DNA from: Paenibacillus oralis
GTDB lineage: Bacteria > Bacillota > Bacilli > Paenibacillales > Paenibacillaceae
Assembly (NCBI RefSeq): GCF_003863965.1
Contig: NZ_RRCN01000002.1
Location: 312,569-376,568 of the forward strand
Direction: 5' to 3'
Length of the DNA: 64,000 bases
How positions within the stretch are numbered: position 1 is the stretch's first letter; each line of letters begins with the position of its first letter. The notes below the pieces were generated by a model. It was not told the DNA's origin. It searched no databases and saw only the letters and a list, made by a program, of their open reading frames with translations. Of the stretch, positions 42,785-51,167 are shown piece after piece. A program made the position numbers and the translations under genes.

Positions 42785-43899
42785 TGTATTTGCTGTTGCT
42801 GCGCTTGTTTAACGCTGTTGCTCGAAAGAAGAAGAAGGCTTGACGGTTTGATTTCAAGGAATGTTGCTCCGGATTCATCTTCATGAAGATCATAGCCGTC
42901 CAGGAGAGAGATCTCCTTCATATTTTCGCAGGCTTCTTTAACTATTTCTTTCTTTTTGGCAGGCCGATTCCCCTTTGTCCCCATCAACAAGGCAATTTCG
43001 TCTAAAGGCCAACGTGTAATCCCTTGTGCAATTTGTGCCGGCAGGAAAAGGTAAAGATTTTGTGCTGTATTCGTCTTCAAATCCTCCAAGATGGCGAGAC
43101 TTAAGTAAGCAATAGCTCCTGATTGAAGTGATCTGTATATCGGATCAGAGAACATAATCTTAAAGGTACTGTTTCGATCCCGGCGGCCAATCGCCTGGAG
43201 GATGTTGATTCGGTCCAGAGAATCAATCATACCTTTATCATAATAAAACGTGAATTCAAATTTACTGTCTTGGAGAACCTCAAGGGATTCCCAGATTTCG
43301 TTATAGGTTTTGCCACCGGTATCTCGATTCATCGCTTTTGCCAAAGAGTATATGGTGAATTCAAATTCCTTCTGTTTCCCACTCTCTTCCCAAAGCTTAT
43401 GAATTCCAATCAAGACTTTTGCATCTTGTAGAGTTAATTCCTTTTTTCCAGGGTGATAAATTTTCGTTCTTCGATTATCTCTAACAAGATTGTCTCCATC
43501 CACGTTAACCGTAGCCTTGCTTCGAGACTTCGCAATAGAGCTAATTGCACTTTCTGAGAAAATATTCCCGTATGGATGTGACGGCTTACTATAATAAGTA
43601 GCCCTTCTGATTTCTTGTGCTGTCTTCCATATCTTTTGTTTTACCTGGTGCTTGTATATTTCTTTATTAATATTCTCTTTTTCTTCATCCGACAGACCCT
43701 CACTCGTCAATGAAAGCTTTTTTTGAAGTTCCAGCTCACCTTCGTTGCGAATGTGTCGTTGCGATTCTTCCTTGGATTTCGTCTTTAATTGATCAGCAGC
43801 TCTATTTATCAAATCCAAAACTCTCGGATCATCGGCAGGCAATTCCATGGCTGTTATTTTTGAGACCCATAGCTCGATATTCTGTCTTTTGGCCACCAT
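42766..43899 (-). CDS. Replication initiator protein (Rep)
   Basis: 377 aa. ATG 43899 is preceded by GGAGGGAC; an upstream in-frame start at 44022 would run into the iterons and is rejected. The middle and C-terminal parts (ELTLQDAKVLIGIHKLWEE, FTIYSLAKAMNRDTGGKTYN, SLAILEDLKTNTAQNLYLFL, WPLDEIALLMG) look like the paired winged helices of iteron-binding Rep proteins (Rep_3/RepB-like or RepA_N-like). The family assignment is partly from context: directly behind 16 iterons. Binds the iterons to open the origin and probably represses itself. Confidence 0.8.
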   Translation of the reverse strand: MVAKRQNIELWVSKITAMELPADDPRVLDLINRAADQLKTKSKEESQRHIRNEGELELQKKLSLTSEGLSDEEKENINKEIYKHQVKQKIWKTAQEIRRATYYSKPSHPYGNIFSESAISSIAKSRSKATVNVDGDNLVRDNRRTKIYHPGKKELTLQDAKVLIGIHKLWEESGKQKEFEFTIYSLAKAMNRDTGGKTYNEIWESLEVLQDSKFEFTFYYDKGMIDSLDRINILQAIGRRDRNSTFKIMFSDPIYRSLQSGAIAYLSLAILEDLKTNTAQNLYLFLPAQIAQGITRWPLDEIALLMGTKGNRPAKKKEIVKEACENMKEISLLDGYDLHEDESGATFLEIKPSSLLLLSSNSVKQAQQQQIQLAFPI

Positions 43900-43991
43900 G
43901 AATAACAGTCCCTCCTTGTTCACTACAATCAGTATATTTATACTATTAGAATACCACAGGTTTAATTTCCTAGGTATATGTTGATTTAAAT

Positions 43992-44549
43992 GTTCTTTCA
44001 ACCCCGATATTTCGTCCGCCAACCCCCGACATTCCGTCCTTTCAACCCCGATACTTATATCACTTTTCCCTCAATACTTATGTTTGATGTTCTTTCAACC
44101 CCGATATGAAAGAAATTTGAAAGTTTATATTCAACATCCTTTACGTCCTTTCAACCCCGATACTTTTATATTTGTATATTGCTGTTGGTCATACAGCCGG
44201 GATGTCCTTTCAGCCCCGATACTTTATGAATCTCTGAGATGATTAGATGTCCTATTGTTCTCGATACCTATTTTGATTGCCTACGTCCTTTCAACCCCGA
44301 TACCCATCTGCTGAAGGAGCCCTGTCCTTTCAGCCCCGATACTTTTCTTGGAGGCACGTCCTTTCAACCCCGATAATATGTCCGATCAAGCCCGATAGGG
44401 AAATTTCAACAAAAAAAAATTATATTATTTTTTTTCGTCCTTTCAACCCCAATATAATGTCCTTTCAGCCCCGATACCTTGTCCATTCGGCCCCGTTAAT
44501 GCGTCCTTTCAACCCCGATAGATTGAAGCGCGTCCTTTCAACCCCGATA
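43992..44549 (+). repeat. Origin iterons: 16 copies of a 19-bp repeat
   Basis: Consensus YGTCCTTTCARCCCCGATA. Starts at 43992, 44013, 44035, 44089, 44144, 44203, 44249, 44284, 44323, 44357, 44379, 44436, 44459, 44480, 44502 and 44531; those at 44013, 44249, 44379 and 44480 are degenerate. Two flavours alternate, CAACCCC and CAGCCCC. Spacings cluster near 21-23, 34-39 and 54-59, consistent with helical phasing. Confidence 0.93.
44401..44435. other. AT-rich box inside the iteron array, possible unwinding element
   Basis: A 35-base stretch of A and T tracts (AAAAAAAAATTATATTATTT and following T-run) lies between iterons at 44379 and 44436. Position and composition fit a DNA unwinding element. 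No clear DnaA box was seen near it. Confidence 0.55.
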
Positions 44550-44639
44550 TCTTGACGCGCAATTTATCAAAAAATACAATGACCATAAGGCATGAAATTA
44601 GTAGTTTATGCCACATAACAGAAAAATATACCCTATATA

Positions 44640-44828
44640 AAAAAAGAAAACTCCCAATAAAGGGAGCCTGGCCTTAAGGCCGAATCACAAAAAAACTTCA
44701 TGCGCTGACTCGAGCCGCTAACTCAAGGCAGCAACCGAACAATTCCACAGGACCTGTTTTCTGCAAAAAACAGCGATCCTGGGGCCGTGTTAAAGTCGCT
44801 TAAAAAACGACATAAACAATGCCGGTGC
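44640..44828 (-). ncRNA. Putative structured untranslated RNA at the origin
   Basis: From the promoter at 44833-44861 a minus-strand transcript of about 190 nt would end at CTCCC/GGGAG plus TTTTCTTTTTTT (44640-44666). It contains hairpins GTCG/CGAC, AGGATCGCTGTTTT...AAAACAGGTCCT and GGCCTTAAGGCC, and no ORF with a ribosome site. It stops just before the iterons. A copy-control or leader RNA for rep is plausible. Confidence 0.6.
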
Positions 44829-44832
44829 TCTT

Positions 44833-44861
44833 ATTATACGGAAAATGTATGGTAAATTCAA
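44833..44861 (-). promoter_or_regulatory. Promoter of the origin RNA
   Basis: TTGAAT (44856-44861), exactly 17 nt, TATAAT (44833-44838) on the minus strand. The promoter lies in an inverted repeat GCCGGT/ACCGGC (44821-44877), a possible operator shared with the divergent gene at 44902. Confidence 0.8.
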
Positions 44862-44901
44862 GAGGTTACCGGCATGAAGAAACGTTTAGGAGGCGTTATT
44901 C

Positions 44902-45735
44902 ATGCATGTGAATCCAAGTCTTAATGAACAGAACTTATTAATTGGGTTGAAGACCATTTTCGAAAGTGAAGAACTTAAGACATTTGAGAAGATGATCTTA
45001 GTCGTGATTAAAGTATTCCAAGCCGAACATGGCGATGTATTTCCAGACTACGATACCATCGCATCTGCGGGTGGAATGTGTAAACGTAAAGCTCAATACG
45101 TCGTTAAGGATTTAGTTTCTCGGAATTTTCTTGAAAAGAAACCCCGTTACAAGGAGCTTACTGATGGTACGCGTAAACAAACTTCGAATCGATATGAGTT
45201 GATCGAACCGTCCTCTACTGCTCCGGAAAGAAAGATTGTTCCCCCGGAACAGGATGCATGTGATGCATCTCTGGATAGCTTATGCGCATCACATGCACCC
45301 TATAATGCAGGGTTTAATAATCAAGATCATTTAGGTTTATATCCTGCTACTGAAATAAATAAAGAAGATGACGAATACATCACCCGCACGCGCGAAATCG
45401 AAGCCCAAAAATATGCATGTTATGCAGATGTGTTCGAGAAAATGTTGAAATTCCAAGGAAGCGGTGTACTTTGCTTTCATCAGACAGAATTTCTAGATTG
45501 CTGCAAAATGTTCAGACTCCCCAGCTGTGTAGTCACGGAGTTATACCCACACATCGAACTGGCAATACAACAATATCACGTTGATTCCATCTACCGTACC
45601 ATAAAGAAATTTGCGAATCGGTTGCTTAGAAACCGCATTGATAATCCTATTAATTGGTTCGTGGCAACTTTTAGGAATGAGAACCTCAAAGTACGGTCGG
45701 AAATCGAACTCAATAAAATCGATAAGGTATCATAA
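44902..45735 (+). CDS. Helix-turn-helix replication-region protein
   Basis: 277 aa; ATG 44902 behind TTAGGAGGCG. Residues about 20-85 (ELKTFEKMILVVIKVFQ...PDYDTIASAGGMCKRKAQYVVKDLV) are a winged helix of the Hth_36 type common in plasmid and phage replication proteins. The C-terminal part (DSIYRTIKKFANRLLRNRIDNPINWFVATF) resembles a DnaD-like helical tail. Divergent from the rep unit, so it may assist or regulate replication. Confidence 0.75.
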   Translation: MHVNPSLNEQNLLIGLKTIFESEELKTFEKMILVVIKVFQAEHGDVFPDYDTIASAGGMCKRKAQYVVKDLVSRNFLEKKPRYKELTDGTRKQTSNRYELIEPSSTAPERKIVPPEQDACDASLDSLCASHAPYNAGFNNQDHLGLYPATEINKEDDEYITRTREIEAQKYACYADVFEKMLKFQGSGVLCFHQTEFLDCCKMFRLPSCVVTELYPHIELAIQQYHVDSIYRTIKKFANRLLRNRIDNPINWFVATFRNENLKVRSEIELNKIDKVS

Positions 45736-45782
45736 AAAAAGGAGCCCCTTGGGCCCCAACTAAGCAAACAAAAAAATCATCC

Positions 45783-46157
45783 TTACAGATCGGCTGGTCT
45801 ACCTATCCCAGGATAATTGTAATTCCCTTTCTGGACTTCTTGGAGTTCAACTTCAACAGCTCTAGAATACTCCGGATGTCGCTTCTCCAAGTTCTCGCAG
45901 GGAATACAAATGATATCTGTGTTGAAACGGCTCATCGTGGTTACTTTTGCTTCCTTTTTACAACGACTGCATTTCGGCACCATTTCATTTATTCTCTCGA
46001 GGCCCATACTTGCAGTATGGTTTTCAGCGAATGCTGAGGCTTTCCTGGAGCAGCCGGGTCCGTTTTCGGGTAATACATATCGATGTGGTATTACTTGATG
46101 TTGCTCGAAAAAGCGAACATTGGACTCGTCACTACTAAGAATGTTTCTTGGTTTCAT
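45783..46157 (-). CDS. Four-cysteine zinc-ribbon protein (GNYNYPGIG type)
   Basis: 124 aa; ATG 46157 behind AAAGGATG, preferred over 46235. C-terminal domain CSRC...TTMSRFNTDIICIPC...HPEYSRAVEVELQEV and GNYNYPGIGRPADL matches a widespread small phage/bacterial zinc protein of unknown function. A family-specific N-terminal extension of about 65 residues is unusual. Leader element 8 precedes it. Confidence 0.75.
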   Translation of the reverse strand: MKPRNILSSDESNVRFFEQHQVIPHRYVLPENGPGCSRKASAFAENHTASMGLERINEMVPKCSRCKKEAKVTTMSRFNTDIICIPCENLEKRHPEYSRAVEVELQEVQKGNYNYPGIGRPADL

Positions 46158-46198
46158 GGTTAACACATCCTTTCGATTTTTTAGGTTTATTTGGGCGC

Positions 46199-46290
46199 AA
46201 AAAAGCACCCAACATTGTAAAAAAGGAAACCACAACCACGTGTGAATTAACCTTAATCACCTTGTTAGGTGCTTCGCTTTAGAATACTCT
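46199..46290 (-). promoter_or_regulatory. Leader element 8 (long-loop variant)
   Basis: GCGAAGCACCTAACA pairs with TGTTGGGTGCTTTTTT across about 50 nt of loop. The -10 here is less clear (TATTCT near 46285, or TATGAT near 46340). Confidence 0.65.
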
Positions 46291-46330
46291 CCATCGCGCC
46301 TGCAGGAGAGAAAGAAAAGGTGTGAATTGG

Positions 46331-46351
46331 TATGGTTAAATCATACCATGC
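46331..46351. promoter_or_regulatory. Palindromic operator candidate
   Basis: TGGTATGGTTAAATCATACCA, a 7+7 inverted repeat upstream of leader element 8 and between two minus-strand genes. Confidence 0.5.
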
Positions 46352-46383
46352 AATGTGCGATCTGAGAAGTGATGGTCATTACC

Positions 46384-46950
46384 TTAGCCCGTCTTGTCTT
46401 GATGCAAATCAGAAAAAGGTTCGTCATGCATCAATTGATTGGCATGCTGTAAGATTGCCAACAATGCTTGGTAATTCTCGTTCACTTCACCCGATAACAC
46501 GGTTTTTTCTGGTGCAGCAAGAGACAGCAACCTCTCCCTCTCCATTTTGAGTAAAGAGATGCTTTTATTTGCTGATTCCAGATCGATTTTCAATTGAGTG
46601 AGCCGTAATTGTGCATTGCTATACGTTACCTTGAGACTTTGAAGAAAAGTGATTAAGGAGTTAAAATCAGTTTTTTGATCGAGCAGCCTCCCCATCTTCA
46701 TTGGTTGCGAACTTCTTTTGTTCTTTTGAGCCTGTCTAAATGTTTTTGCTAGTAGAATTTCCCGCTCATTTTTTTTGCGAACGGTACTATTCCAACGAAA
46801 ACCACATGCAGCTGCAGTTCTGCCCAGTTTCTGACCTACTTCATCAAATGCTCTTAGCTGAGTGCTACAGTGTTTAATGTGATGAATAACGATCTGAGCA
46901 AGAATTGAATCGTCATGTTCGCTCCAAGCATCAGAACGGGTTGTACTCAT
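46384..46950 (-). CDS. RsfA/YlbO-family Myb-like transcription factor
   Basis: 188 aa; ATG 46950 chosen because AAAGGATGG precedes it. N-terminal Myb-like domain DAWSEHDDSILAQIVIHHIK...AFDEVGQKLGRTAAACGFRWNSTVRK is the RsfA hallmark. The C-terminal half is a coiled coil (TQLKIDLESANKSISLLKME). RsfA regulates prespore genes in Bacillus; a plasmid copy may tie replicon genes to sporulation. Confidence 0.88.
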   Translation of the reverse strand: MSTTRSDAWSEHDDSILAQIVIHHIKHCSTQLRAFDEVGQKLGRTAAACGFRWNSTVRKKNEREILLAKTFRQAQKNKRSSQPMKMGRLLDQKTDFNSLITFLQSLKVTYSNAQLRLTQLKIDLESANKSISLLKMERERLLSLAAPEKTVLSGEVNENYQALLAILQHANQLMHDEPFSDLHQDKTG

Positions 46951-47063
46951 TATCTGCACCATCCTTTGCTGTTTTCCCTTAAGTCAATATATGTATCGGT
47001 CATCCTAAGTATTCAGCTAACCGATTCTGTTCCCATTGTTAACCAGCCATTTGTTTTCTAAAC

Positions 47064-47100
47064 ATAAATTAAGGCCCCCTCCGAAAAGGGGACCTTTCAT
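47064..47100 (-). terminator. Intrinsic terminator
   Basis: AGGTCCCC/AGGGGGCCT hairpin after the 65-aa gene on the minus strand. Confidence 0.65.
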
Positions 47101-47109
47101 ATCACAGTT

Positions 47110-47307
47110 TTAATGGATTTGCGGTGTATAATTTTCTGATGTTTGAAAGAAAGGAATAAAGTCTATGGGTTCGTCCCAATCGCCAATCTTAAATCCAATC
47201 TTTGTATCTTTCTCCATACCCATTATAGTTGTCCGCGGCTTAAAGGAAAGTCCGACCACTTTAAAAATGCTAGGATTTTTTTTAAGATATCGTTTAGGTA
47301 CTTTCAT
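47110..47307 (-). CDS. Small hypothetical protein (65 aa)
   Basis: ATG 47307 behind GAAGGGAAA. Basic N-terminus, beta-rich; no family recognised; own terminator follows. Confidence 0.6.
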   Translation of the reverse strand: MKVPKRYLKKNPSIFKVVGLSFKPRTTIMGMEKDTKIGFKIGDWDEPIDFIPFFQTSENYTPQIH

Positions 47308-47483
47308 CGTATTTCCCTTCTTAGCTCATTTTTTTTAACCGTACATGTATCTACATATAGATACTATTGAAAGGACATTTATGATTTAGTAGGGTGGATC
47401 TTTCTAACATTAATACCCTAAATTTCACTATCAGAAACAAAACTCATTGACTATAGTCTCATTTTATTCGAGGAATTCGAAAA

Positions 47484-47512
47484 AGACAACCCTCCAAAGG
47501 TTGCCTTCTTGC
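47484..47512 (-). terminator. Intrinsic terminator
   Basis: GGCAACC/GGGTTGTC stem with TTTTT on the minus strand, ending the GGDEF operon. 47310-47480 holds no gene. Confidence 0.8.
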
Positions 47513-47570
47513 ATTTTTATACATCTTTTGATCTTATTTTAAGGCCGCCTGTAGCTGAAAATCAAAATTC

Positions 47571-47738
47571 TTATATTATATTCCTTCTCTTTTCACCACA
47601 TAGGATGCACTCTTCACCATTGGGTTCAAGAGTGCTGAAGTCTTCTGATATACAAAATGCTTCAGCCCACTCGTGAGGGCACACCTCATCAGTTTTAGGT
47701 TCTTCAATCGCTTGTAATTGTTGAGGCAGTTTAGCCAT
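47571..47738 (-). CDS. Small Cys/His protein (55 aa)
   Basis: ATG 47738 overlaps the GGDEF stop by eight bases. CPHEW...C and CILCGEKR give a potential zinc site. Translationally coupled to the cyclase gene. Confidence 0.65.
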   Translation of the reverse strand: MAKLPQQLQAIEEPKTDEVCPHEWAEAFCISEDFSTLEPNGEECILCGEKRRNII

Positions 47739-48897
47739 GACTCATTGCCGAATTCCCAACACCATTATTTGTAGCTGGACTGGTAGTAGCTGTTGTTTGA
47801 TTACCCCTTGTATATCGAACAACGCAGTTCTTGCCGTTCTCCTTGGCAATATACATTGCTACGTCGGCCTGTTTGATCAGCTGGTCTGGAGCCACTCCTG
47901 CTTCGAATAAACGATATCCGATACTTGCAGTAACAATCGTCTCCTTTTCGATCCTCACCCGCATTCTTTCGGTAAGCTCATTCATGTCGATGTCGGTATC
48001 TTGAATGAGCATAACCATCTCTTCTCCACCATAACGGCCGGCCACACCAATGCCTTCGACTTCTTCCATAAAAATAGTTGCGACTTGCTTAAGTACTTCA
48101 TCGCCCACTTTATGTCCTTTTGTGTCGTTTAACGTCTTAAAATTGTCGATGTCGGAGAAAATGACGTTTACCGGATAATTTCTTTCGATGTAAGTCGTTA
48201 TGAACCTGGTTAAATACCTTCTATTAAATAGTCCGGTTAATGGGTCTGTAATAGCAGAAACATACGAACTCTGCATGATAACCATCGAATGTACAAGAAG
48301 GTTAATCAGAAGAAGAGTGTAGGCTGCTGTTGGTAGGATTCGGCCAACCATATAAACAGCACCATGAATGTCTGGAACTAAATTCGTAATGGATGAAATT
48401 AAAAGAGACAATCCAAAAAGACTGGAAGAAATCAGGTTTTGCTGTCCCCGTCCAAGCTTTCTTCCGTGTAAAAAGAAAATGGCTCCAATAGAAAGCAAAC
48501 AAATTACATTACCGAGCAAAGGTAATACTATGCCTGTAATAGCACTTAGAGCTGCAGGTCCAATAAAGACGAGTAAAGTCTTAAGATCAGCTTTATTATG
48601 AATTCTAAAATAGCCGAATAATAAAGTTACATATGCCGCGTTAGAGATGCCACCTATAATAGAAGAAAAAAGTTGGGTTTCTCTTCCCAAGGCAGACAAA
48701 GTGAGTGCGGCGAGGACGGTGATCCCGGTGAATATCGCAAAAACCATCGATATATTTGACAAGATCACATAAGACCTCCTTTTGCGTTTTTTATGCAGTT
48801 CCAAGGAAAAAGCCCATATGAGCAAAATAACAGGTAAGAGGAGAAGAGCTTGAAGAAACTCCCCCTTCACCCCAATGAAGAAATTGAAGATATTCAC
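47731..48897 (-). CDS. Diguanylate cyclase (GGDEF) with membrane sensor
   Basis: 388 aa. N-terminal seven or eight hydrophobic helices (1-205), then GGDEF domain: DPLTGLFNRRYL, VIFSDIDNFKTLND, KVGDEVLKQVA and the active-site RYGGEEMVML. Makes c-di-GMP. GTG start with AAGGATG upstream. No I-site (RxxD) is obvious just before GGEEM. Counterpart of the HD-GYP protein at 10134. Confidence 0.92.
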   Translation of the reverse strand: MNIFNFFIGVKGEFLQALLLLPVILLIWAFSLELHKKRKRRSYVILSNISMVFAIFTGITVLAALTLSALGRETQLFSSIIGGISNAAYVTLLFGYFRIHNKADLKTLLVFIGPAALSAITGIVLPLLGNVICLLSIGAIFFLHGRKLGRGQQNLISSSLFGLSLLISSITNLVPDIHGAVYMVGRILPTAAYTLLLINLLVHSMVIMQSSYVSAITDPLTGLFNRRYLTRFITTYIERNYPVNVIFSDIDNFKTLNDTKGHKVGDEVLKQVATIFMEEVEGIGVAGRYGGEEMVMLIQDTDIDMNELTERMRVRIEKETIVTASIGYRLFEAGVAPDQLIKQADVAMYIAKENGKNCVVRYTRGNQTTATTSPATNNGVGNSAMSHG

Positions 48898-48914
48898 CCA
48901 AAGTCACATCCTTA

Positions 48915-49298
48915 TCATTGATAAAAATTATTGAACCAATCACGGTGGAGTTTCATCGGATTCTTTAGATACTCCAGCCAAGCTGAAAAACCATTGTTGG
49001 ATTCTCGTTTGCGAAATTTAAGTTTTTCACTCTGCTCAATAATAAAAGGAAGCAGAACGGGCATCCATAAAAGGCTGCCACTAATTATGAAGTAGCACAT
49101 TCCCTGGGTTGTATTTAAAACGAAATACCATCCATCGTAACTATTGTCCAACTCCTTAGCTTTGGCCCAGCAGAAGAAAAAGACATATAGAATGAATCCA
49201 ATCGAGATATAAATTGCTGGGACAACGATCTGTAAATTAAATGCAAATAGGAGGAAGACCCCAAGCGCAATCCATAAAAATTTGTACCTCTTTTTCAT
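48915..49298 (-). CDS. Three-helix membrane protein (127 aa)
   Basis: Hydrophobic segments near 6-22, 25-45 and 60-80, then a basic tail. ATG 49298 with GGGGTGG upstream; ATG 49310 is an alternative. No family recognised. Leader element 9 precedes. Confidence 0.7.
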   Translation of the reverse strand: MKKRYKFLWIALGVFLLFAFNLQIVVPAIYISIGFILYVFFFCWAKAKELDNSYDGWYFVLNTTQGMCYFIISGSLLWMPVLLPFIIEQSEKLKFRKRESNNGFSAWLEYLKNPMKLHRDWFNNFYQ

Positions 49299-49326
49299 AT
49301 TCCACCCCATCTTTCTTTAGAAAACA

Positions 49327-49421
49327 AAAAAACGCGAACTACCCACCAAGGGTGTTCGCGTGCTTCGCGTTTCGTACTATTCGATTAGTATTATTATACA
49401 ACAAGACGCCCCCTTCCTCAA
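49327..49421 (-). promoter_or_regulatory. Leader element 9
   Basis: TTGAGG (49416-49421), 17 nt, TATAAT (49393-49398), ACTAATCGAATAG, then GCGAAGCACGCGAACACCC...AGTTCGCGTTTTTTT. Confidence 0.83.
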
Positions 49422-49430
49422 TGCGGACAT

Positions 49431-49667
49431 TTAATCTTCGAAGAGTTCGTCTTCTAGTTCCTTAATCTTCTGCCGCCGTTTTTCGGTTTCTACTCGGTTC
49501 GGTTGCCATATTCCGTCATGGAGTTCCACGACATCTCCATGAGCTACTTCAGGAGAAACCATAACACGCGGGATATCTTTTGTATGGCTTCCTTCAAACT
49601 CAATGACCACGAATTCATTCTCGAAGCGATCAACAATCCCCTTTTTCACCTTCTTAAACACCCCCAT
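49431..49667 (-). CDS. DUF3006 family protein
   Basis: 78 aa. KGIVDRFENEFVVIEFE and DIPRVMVSPEVAHGDVV match DUF3006, a small beta domain commonly next to ComEC-like hydrolases. Ends in an acidic helix. Adjacent to the hydrolase stop without a gap, so co-transcribed. Confidence 0.85.
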   Translation of the reverse strand: MGVFKKVKKGIVDRFENEFVVIEFEGSHTKDIPRVMVSPEVAHGDVVELHDGIWQPNRVETEKRRQKIKELEDELFED

Positions 49668-50570
49668 TTATTTATCTGTTGCGACTTTTAATGAACTTCC
49701 ATCTGTAGTGAAAGTAATTGAACCATTCTTGTCGGTGCGTAAGATTTTGACTTTTTGATTCTCAAGTTTCTTTAACGTTTTCTCGGTAGGGTGGCCATAT
49801 TTGTTATCCTCCCCAACTTGGATGACAGCGTACAGTGGTTTAACCTTTTTAAGGAAGCCAACACTGGTGCTAGAATTCGAACCGTGGTGGCCAACTGCAA
49901 GAACAGTTGATCCAAGTTCGGCTCCAGATTTAATCATGTCTTGTTCACTTTTATATTCAGCATCACCTGGGAACAAGAAGGATTGCTGACCATATGTAAT
50001 TTTTACCACGGCGCTCATATTGTTTGTATCTTCATACGTATCTGCCGGTGCCACCATCACGACTTTGATTTTTTCATCAAGGTCAATCGTCACGCCAGTT
50101 TTTGCCGTCTTAATCCTAAGACCCTTATTCTTGATTGAAGTAAGCAATGCTTCATACGTCTTAGTATTGCTGGAGGCTCTGGGGAGATATACAGCTCCAA
50201 TATCCAATGCATCTACGAGTTCCGGAAACGTTCCAATGTGGTCCGCGTCCGGATGGCTGCCGACCAATACGTCGATTTTTTTTACGTTGTATTGCTTGAT
50301 ATAGTTAAACATATCCTTCTCTCTACCATTGTTCCCCCCATCGATCAACATCGTTTTGCCGGAGGGTGTCAAGATCAATTGTGCATTCCCTTGTCCAACA
50401 TCAAGGAAGATCACTTTTAGTTGGCTGTCTTCGCTTATCACGGAAGAAGCGGAAGTGCTGGATGGTTTCGATGCGGCAAAGCTTGCATTGTCTTGAAATG
50501 AAGTGCATCCACAAAGCGTCAGCAAGATGAAAGCCATGCAAGCTGCAAATATCATTTTACTCTTTTTCAT
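49668..50570 (-). CDS. ComEC/Rec2-like metallo-beta-lactamase-fold lipoprotein
   Basis: 300 aa; ATG 50570 (MKKSKMIFAACM) used rather than 50594. Signal with lipobox LCGC. Metallo-hydrolase core: FLDVGQGNAQLI, MLIDGGNN, GSHPDADHIG (HxHxDH-type site), FPGDAE and VGHHGSNSS. Relatives hydrolyse the non-transforming strand or other phosphodiesters outside the membrane. With DUF3006 next door and a thermonuclease nearby, an outer-surface nucleic-acid processing set is likely. Confidence 0.9.
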   Translation of the reverse strand: MKKSKMIFAACMAFILLTLCGCTSFQDNASFAASKPSSTSASSVISEDSQLKVIFLDVGQGNAQLILTPSGKTMLIDGGNNGREKDMFNYIKQYNVKKIDVLVGSHPDADHIGTFPELVDALDIGAVYLPRASSNTKTYEALLTSIKNKGLRIKTAKTGVTIDLDEKIKVVMVAPADTYEDTNNMSAVVKITYGQQSFLFPGDAEYKSEQDMIKSGAELGSTVLAVGHHGSNSSTSVGFLKKVKPLYAVIQVGEDNKYGHPTEKTLKKLENQKVKILRTDKNGSITFTTDGSSLKVATDK

Positions 50571-50670
50571 GATTAGTTCTCTTTCCCCTTCCAAAATTCA
50601 TTTCGTTAATTTTACTTTAACATCTAATCTATACCTTGTATAAAATCCATGTACTTAAATTGTAGTTGCG

Positions 50671-50777
50671 TAGACGCTACAAGATTATGGATTTATAATA
50701 GAAATAATTGAATACAGTCAATGCGAAGCACGCATCTGATCGGTCTGCCGATTTAGGTGCGTTTACTTTTTAAGGGG
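50671..50777 (+). promoter_or_regulatory. Leader element 10 (plus strand)
   Basis: TATAAT (50694-50699), then TAATTGAATAC, then GCGAAGCACGCATC...GATTTAGGTGCGTTTACTTTTT with an inner CGGTCTGCCG hairpin. Precedes the 126-aa gene at 50787. Confidence 0.78.
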
Positions 50778-50786
50778 GCCATTTAT

Positions 50787-51167
50787 TTGGAAATATCTGA
50801 ACTAACTCGTTGGTTACTACTTGGTTTTATTTCGGAGGACGAGCTTCTTAAAGATTGGAAATATCACTGCTCCGCGAATTATGAAATATTGAAAAAATAT
50901 ATTGATGGAGCCCGTTCATACGGGAATGGAGATTCCGAAAAGGAAATCTCTTTTCTCGAGATCAGGCTCCCACTGGTCTTGTATACGAAAGACAGGGTAG
51001 CAGAAGAACAAAAATTCTGTATAGAGTTTTATCGAATGGAAGGCAACAAGGTACGTTCAACCATTCGAACTCATGCACTCGATTTCAAACCATCCCCTGA
51101 ATATGCCGAGCAGCTAATGAAGCATTTGAGGGCGCAATGCTTTATGGTAAAAGATATCGAATATTAA
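50787..51167 (+). CDS. Hypothetical protein (126 aa)
   Basis: TTG 50787 chosen because AAGGGGGCC lies upstream; an earlier GTG at 50757 falls inside the leader terminator. Acidic alpha/beta protein, family unknown. Overlaps the convergent thermonuclease gene by four bases. Confidence 0.65.
   Translation: MEISELTRWLLLGFISEDELLKDWKYHCSANYEILKKYIDGARSYGNGDSEKEISFLEIRLPLVLYTKDRVAEEQKFCIEFYRMEGNKVRSTIRTHALDFKPSPEYAEQLMKHLRAQCFMVKDIEY

Noticed and set aside
43992..44549. CRISPR array
   Set aside because: The repeats are 19 bp with irregular gaps of about 2-40 nt, several are degenerate, no cas gene is near, and they lie directly upstream of a rep gene; iterons explain them.
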